Below are positions 60,833-64,000 of a DNA stretch of 64,000 nt, in pieces (position 1 is the stretch's first letter; every line of letters starts with the position of its first letter). Source of the stretch: an uncultured Prevotellaceae bacterium. Its GTDB lineage: Bacteria > Bacteroidota > Bacteroidia > Bacteroidales > Bacteroidaceae. The stretch is from contig CADCDK010000001.1 in the NCBI GenBank assembly GCA_902800185.1, positions 216,023 to 280,022 of the forward strand, read 5' to 3'. Below the pieces are notes generated by a model, which did not search any database, had not been told where the DNA came from, and worked only from the letters and a program-made list of their open reading frames with translations. Made by a program: the position numbers and the translations under genes.

Positions 60833-61657
60833 TCAGATTGCCGAGTAGCTCAATGCGGCACCGATAGCGGTGCTAAACTCAGCATAATGGGGTATGTGGA
60901 AACGTACCCCATACATTTTGATATTCTCAGCAAAAACCGACTTGCAAAGTGGCAGGCGTGTCAAGTTGCCTATCATCACAAAATCCTTGATACCGCTTCC
61001 TAATGAAGACAGATAGGTCGCGCTGCATATTGACTGGAGTACCATCCAAATGATGCCCAGCGCAATGTCCTCACGGGAAGCATCAGCTTTCGCATTGCCG
61101 AAGAGGGAAGCAATTGCATCCATCGGCAATCCGGGGATAGGCTTGGCACTGATATCGCTGATCAGTACATTGATTTTCGACTTGTCGCCATGTTCTGCCA
61201 ACTCGACCACCTGAGCAATGTCATCGGTCTTCAGCAAAAGTCGCGAAAGTCCTTGCAACGTTCCACCGCCGACACCGATACCACCAATATGCTTGATGTC
61301 CGCTCCGTCGCACTTGATGATAGACGTACCAGTTCCCATGCTCACCACCATCATTCGGTCGATGTCGGTTTCAAAGCGAGCACCCAGACCGTCGGCTATG
61401 AACTCAGCCGCTTTCGACGTAGGTAGTCCATAGACCGGTGTCTCGATATAGGCACTGCCCACTCCCGTTATCATCACTTGCTCAATATCTCCAAGCTGTA
61501 TTCCATTGTCGTACAAATATTTGCCGAAGGCTCCATAAAGTGAGGTAACGGGATCTGTGGCACGAATACGTATCGGTGCCACCACTTGTGTTCCATTATT
61601 AATTCCGACTATCTTCGTCGTACTGATGCCAACATCTATTCCAATAACAATTCCCAT
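60833..61657 (-). CDS. coaW: Type II pantothenate kinase
   Basis: 274 residues of the eukaryote/Staphylococcus-like PanK-II fold. GIVIGIDVGISTTKIVGI is the ATP-binding phosphate-1 loop, MVVSMGTGTSIIKCDGADIK the second, and HIGGIGVGGGTLQGLSRLLL a characteristic glycine-rich stretch. It phosphorylates pantothenate, the first step of CoA synthesis. It converges with the short GH127 gene, the two stops being two bases apart, and lies 38 bases after the LuxR regulator gene on the same strand. Confidence 0.9.
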   Translation of the reverse strand: MGIVIGIDVGISTTKIVGINNGTQVVAPIRIRATDPVTSLYGAFGKYLYDNGIQLGDIEQVMITGVGSAYIETPVYGLPTSKAAEFIADGLGARFETDIDRMMVVSMGTGTSIIKCDGADIKHIGGIGVGGGTLQGLSRLLLKTDDIAQVVELAEHGDKSKINVLISDISAKPIPGLPMDAIASLFGNAKADASREDIALGIIWMVLQSICSATYLSSLGSGIKDFVMIGNLTRLPLCKSVFAENIKMYGVRFHIPHYAEFSTAIGAALSYSAI

Positions 61658-61695
61658 GGGTAAAATGTATATTCGTTCTCAATATGGATGCTCTG

Positions 61696-62652
61696 TCAGA
61701 GTTTCACGCTGGATATATCTACCAGATTGTTAACGATGGCATAAATAGTGAGTCCGGCTGGCGAATGAATTTGCAACTTGCGGGCAATGTTCCGCCGGTG
61801 TGTGATGACAGTATTGATGGAGATGCAGAGGTGGTCGGCAATCTCCTTGTTGGTCATTCCCTGTACCAAACTGACAATTACATCCTTTTCACGCTCACTC
61901 AGTGCCTCGTTGTTCTCTGGGTTCTGGCTGATCATGTTCGAGATCTTCACCGAGACATCGTTCTGCTTCGACTTTGCCTCTAAGCGCCGGATGGCAGGAA
62001 TAAAGATTTCGTCCTCTACCTGTGCATGCTGTGACAGCCATTCCTCATTATTATATATATCATATAACGTAGCAGAAAGCTGATTATTGTGTAATCCGTC
62101 GCTTGGCAGGTACTTAATGATGATATTTTTCAATTCACGCAGTTTCACGTCCGTCTGTCCGTGATGCTTCGAGTAGGTGTCTATATCGTAGTTTCCCGTC
62201 AGTTTCCCGTCAAGTAGGTCATTCACATAAGGGAACACCGTTTTCTCCTCATACTTCATATGTGCGCGGATACTATGCGCATACTCATCGTAGAGTTTAA
62301 GGATGAGACGCGCAAGATTGTCCTTCTCATCCAGTGCGCTGACAAGCTCTTTGCGGATGAACGGAAGCTGGAAGTCCAGATAATAGTCATGTGATGCTCG
62401 CAGGTATTGCATCAGCGTAGAGATACTGAGCCGGTCGGCATCGTCATATTCCCGGTAGCCGTTGATGGTGAAATTGACGATGGCGAGGAAGGTGTAGGTG
62501 TCAACACCCTGATCCTCACATACCTCGCGAACGGTCTTGTCACCAAAGCCCAGATTGATACCAAACGATCCCAGGCTCTGCAATATGTTATAATTATCCC
62601 GAATGATGTAAATCAGCTTGTCATCGGGTTCATACATCTTCTGATTCTTCAT
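61696..62652 (-). CDS. Hemerythrin-domain LuxR-type regulator
   Basis: 318 residues from MKNQKMYEPDDKLIYIIRDN; an earlier in-frame ATG adds 19 hydrophobic residues and is less likely. The middle holds hemerythrin-like ligands: His in RASHDYYLDFQLPFIRKEL, HMKYEEKTVFPY, SKHHGQTDVKLRELKNI and QHAQVEDEIFIPAIRRL. The C-terminal 65 residues are a LuxR HTH (LSEREKDVIVSLVQGMTNKE, ISINTVITHRRNIARKLQI). A di-iron centre joined to a DNA-binding domain suggests a sensor of oxygen, nitric oxide or iron that controls transcription. Similar fusions occur in Bacteroidetes; targets are unknown. Confidence 0.85.
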   Translation of the reverse strand: MKNQKMYEPDDKLIYIIRDNYNILQSLGSFGINLGFGDKTVREVCEDQGVDTYTFLAIVNFTINGYREYDDADRLSISTLMQYLRASHDYYLDFQLPFIRKELVSALDEKDNLARLILKLYDEYAHSIRAHMKYEEKTVFPYVNDLLDGKLTGNYDIDTYSKHHGQTDVKLRELKNIIIKYLPSDGLHNNQLSATLYDIYNNEEWLSQHAQVEDEIFIPAIRRLEAKSKQNDVSVKISNMISQNPENNEALSEREKDVIVSLVQGMTNKEIADHLCISINTVITHRRNIARKLQIHSPAGLTIYAIVNNLVDISSVKL

Positions 62653-62759
62653 TGCATACCTATTTATGATTACGACTGCAAAATAACAAAAAAATATCGA
62701 ATCACACAATAACCATTTATAGGTAATTACGGCCTTTCATTTTTACCAACATTAAGGTA

Positions 62760-62790
62760 TTGTCAAAATAAGTGAAAGGAAATACCTTTG
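62760..62790 (+). promoter_or_regulatory. Promoter (TTG-N20-TACCTTTG) for the last porin gene
   Basis: TTG at 62760-62762 and TACCTTTG at 62783-62790 are 20 bases apart, 25 bases before the porin ATG. It is divergent from the hemerythrin-LuxR gene, which could regulate it. Confidence 0.65.
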
Positions 62791-62814
62791 CAGCGAACAA
62801 TAATAAAGCATCAA

Positions 62815-64000
62815 ATGAATAGATTCCAAACAATTTTTGCAACGGGGACACTCCTATTTGCAAGTTTCTCTTTACAAGCACAGGTCAACGCTGGTGACAG
62901 TGTCATGCAGCACGTTCATGGCAACCGGCTCAGTATTGGTGGATATGGCGAAATCGGATACAGTCGCAACTATTACAGCGACCATGTAAGCCGCTACAGC
63001 CAACCAGAACGTCATCAAGATGATCCGAGTCACGGACGATTTGACATCCCTCATGCTGTTATCTATCTTGGCTACGACTTCGGAAAAGGATGGAGTTTGA
63101 GTACGGAGATAGAGTTTGAGCATGGCGGAACGGGCATCGCATACGAAAAAGAAGATGAAGAAGGTGGAGAATGGGAGCAGGAAACCGAGAAAGGCGGTGA
63201 GGTAGAACTGGAACAGTTCTGGATTCAGAAATCATTCGCGCGATGGGCAAATATCCGCGCTGGTCACATCGTGGTGCCCGTTGGTCTGAATAACGCCCAT
63301 CATGAGCCGTTGCATTTCTTCACGGTTTACCGTCCAGAGGGCGAGAACACCATCATGCCCAGTACATGGCACCAGACGGGAGTGAGCTTTTGGGGACGAC
63401 ATGGCGACTTCCGTTATGAGGCACAATTGCTGGCTGGTCTGAATGCCGATCAGTTTACCAATACCGGCTGGATACACAAAGGACACAAGTCACCGATGGA
63501 GTTTGATGTTGCCAACAAATACGCCTTTGCCATGCGCATAGACAACTATACCATACCGGGACTGCGCATCGGACTTAGTGGCTACTATGGTGAAAGCATC
63601 GGCAACAGCTATCCCCGCAATGCCAATGGCGTAGATGCAGAATATAAAGGAAAAGTAATCATCGGTGCCGTTGATTTCACTTACAACGGCTACAATTGGA
63701 TTGTACGCGGGCAGGCAGACTATGGCTATCTGGGCGATGCCGAACAGCTGAAATACGTCTATAACCGTCTGAATTCAAAATCGCCTTATAAACACTCGGC
63801 TTTTGTCAGCAAGAACGCCTACGCCGTAGGTATTGAAGCTGGATATGACGTATTCTCCCAGATCAACCGCCTGCGTAAAAATAATCAAAAGATGTATGTC
63901 TTCGGACGCTACGAGATGTACAATCCCTATGCCAGTGACACCAAGAACACCGCCTACGACTATACTGCCGTCAAACGAATGGCAGCTGGTATCAACTACT
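62815..64000 (+). CDS. Outer-membrane porin, C-terminus beyond window
   Basis: About 395 codons are visible. A signal peptide (MNRFQTIFATGTLLFASFSL) is followed by beta-barrel strands with a clear inside/outside pattern: LSIGGYGEIGYSRNYYSDHV, IYLGYDFGKGWSLSTEIEFE, RAGHIVVPVGLNNAHHEPLH, MPSTWHQTGVSFWGRHGDFR and YNGYNWIVRGQADYGYLGDA. An acidic loop (EKEDEEGGEWEQETEKGGEV) is conspicuous. It belongs to the OprO/P-like barrel group. The position next to a hemerythrin-LuxR gene suggests that it is regulated by redox or iron. Confidence 0.85.
   Translation, partial: MNRFQTIFATGTLLFASFSLQAQVNAGDSVMQHVHGNRLSIGGYGEIGYSRNYYSDHVSRYSQPERHQDDPSHGRFDIPHAVIYLGYDFGKGWSLSTEIEFEHGGTGIAYEKEDEEGGEWEQETEKGGEVELEQFWIQKSFARWANIRAGHIVVPVGLNNAHHEPLHFFTVYRPEGENTIMPSTWHQTGVSFWGRHGDFRYEAQLLAGLNADQFTNTGWIHKGHKSPMEFDVANKYAFAMRIDNYTIPGLRIGLSGYYGESIGNSYPRNANGVDAEYKGKVIIGAVDFTYNGYNWIVRGQADYGYLGDAEQLKYVYNRLNSKSPYKHSAFVSKNAYAVGIEAGYDVFSQINRLRKNNQKMYVFGRYEMYNPYASDTKNTAYDYTAVKRMAAGINY

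Overview
The window looks like chromosomal DNA of a Bacteroidales bacterium, most likely Prevotellaceae. Supporting signs are a short 287-residue primary sigma factor, Bacteroidetes-type promoters (TTTG, about 20 bases, TAnnTTTG) before several housekeeping genes, SusCD-free outer-membrane porins, paired GH127 arabinofuranosidases and a long polysaccharide locus. The genus is an inference. I saw no rRNA, tRNA, transposase, integrase or CRISPR array.

Positions 1-5500 (minus strand) hold an OLD/AAA-like ATPase cut by the window edge, a frameshifted orphan, a DegT aminotransferase with an apparent internal deletion, a WbuC cupin, a superoxide dismutase and a frameshifted AbiJ-like defence gene. 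This is a worn edge of the polysaccharide locus.

Positions 5573-33919 (minus strand) are a surface polysaccharide (capsule or O-antigen) locus. Transcription runs right to left: Wzx flippase, aldo/keto reductase, an unknown protein, a MenD-like enzyme, pyruvyl transferase, GT2, a beta-propeller glycosidase-like protein, UDP-galactopyranose mutase, two GT4-type transferases, Wzy polymerase, a GT4, an acyltransferase, three GT4s (one WbuB-like), ATP-grasp, polysaccharide deacetylase, GNAT, phosphoglycosyl transferase, nucleotidyltransferase-like protein, WbuC, and fnlA/fnlB/fnlC for UDP-L-FucNAc. The expected product is an undecaprenyl-linked repeat unit with L-FucNAc and galactofuranose, probably pyruvylated and acylated, flipped by Wzx and joined by Wzy.

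Positions 33986-41917 are accessory DNA. They hold gene remnants, four-helix-bundle (S23/IVP family) genes next to tandem repeats, and the most interesting feature: a compact five-gene operon (35175-39092) encoding a small helical protein, two single-domain TIR proteins, a TIR-TIR-SLOG protein and a DUF1863 (ThsB-like) TIR protein. Its parts resemble Thoeris antiphage defence, but no SIR2 or macro-domain effector is present.

Positions 40688-64000 are mostly core and catabolic genes: yebC, pheT, rpoD, a PqqD/HprK-like kinase/S26 peptidase cassette, a porin, gdhA, a TPR protein, an NMT1-like lipoprotein, an S9 peptidase, two GH127 enzymes facing away from each other, a type II pantothenate kinase, a hemerythrin-LuxR regulator and a second porin cut by the window end.
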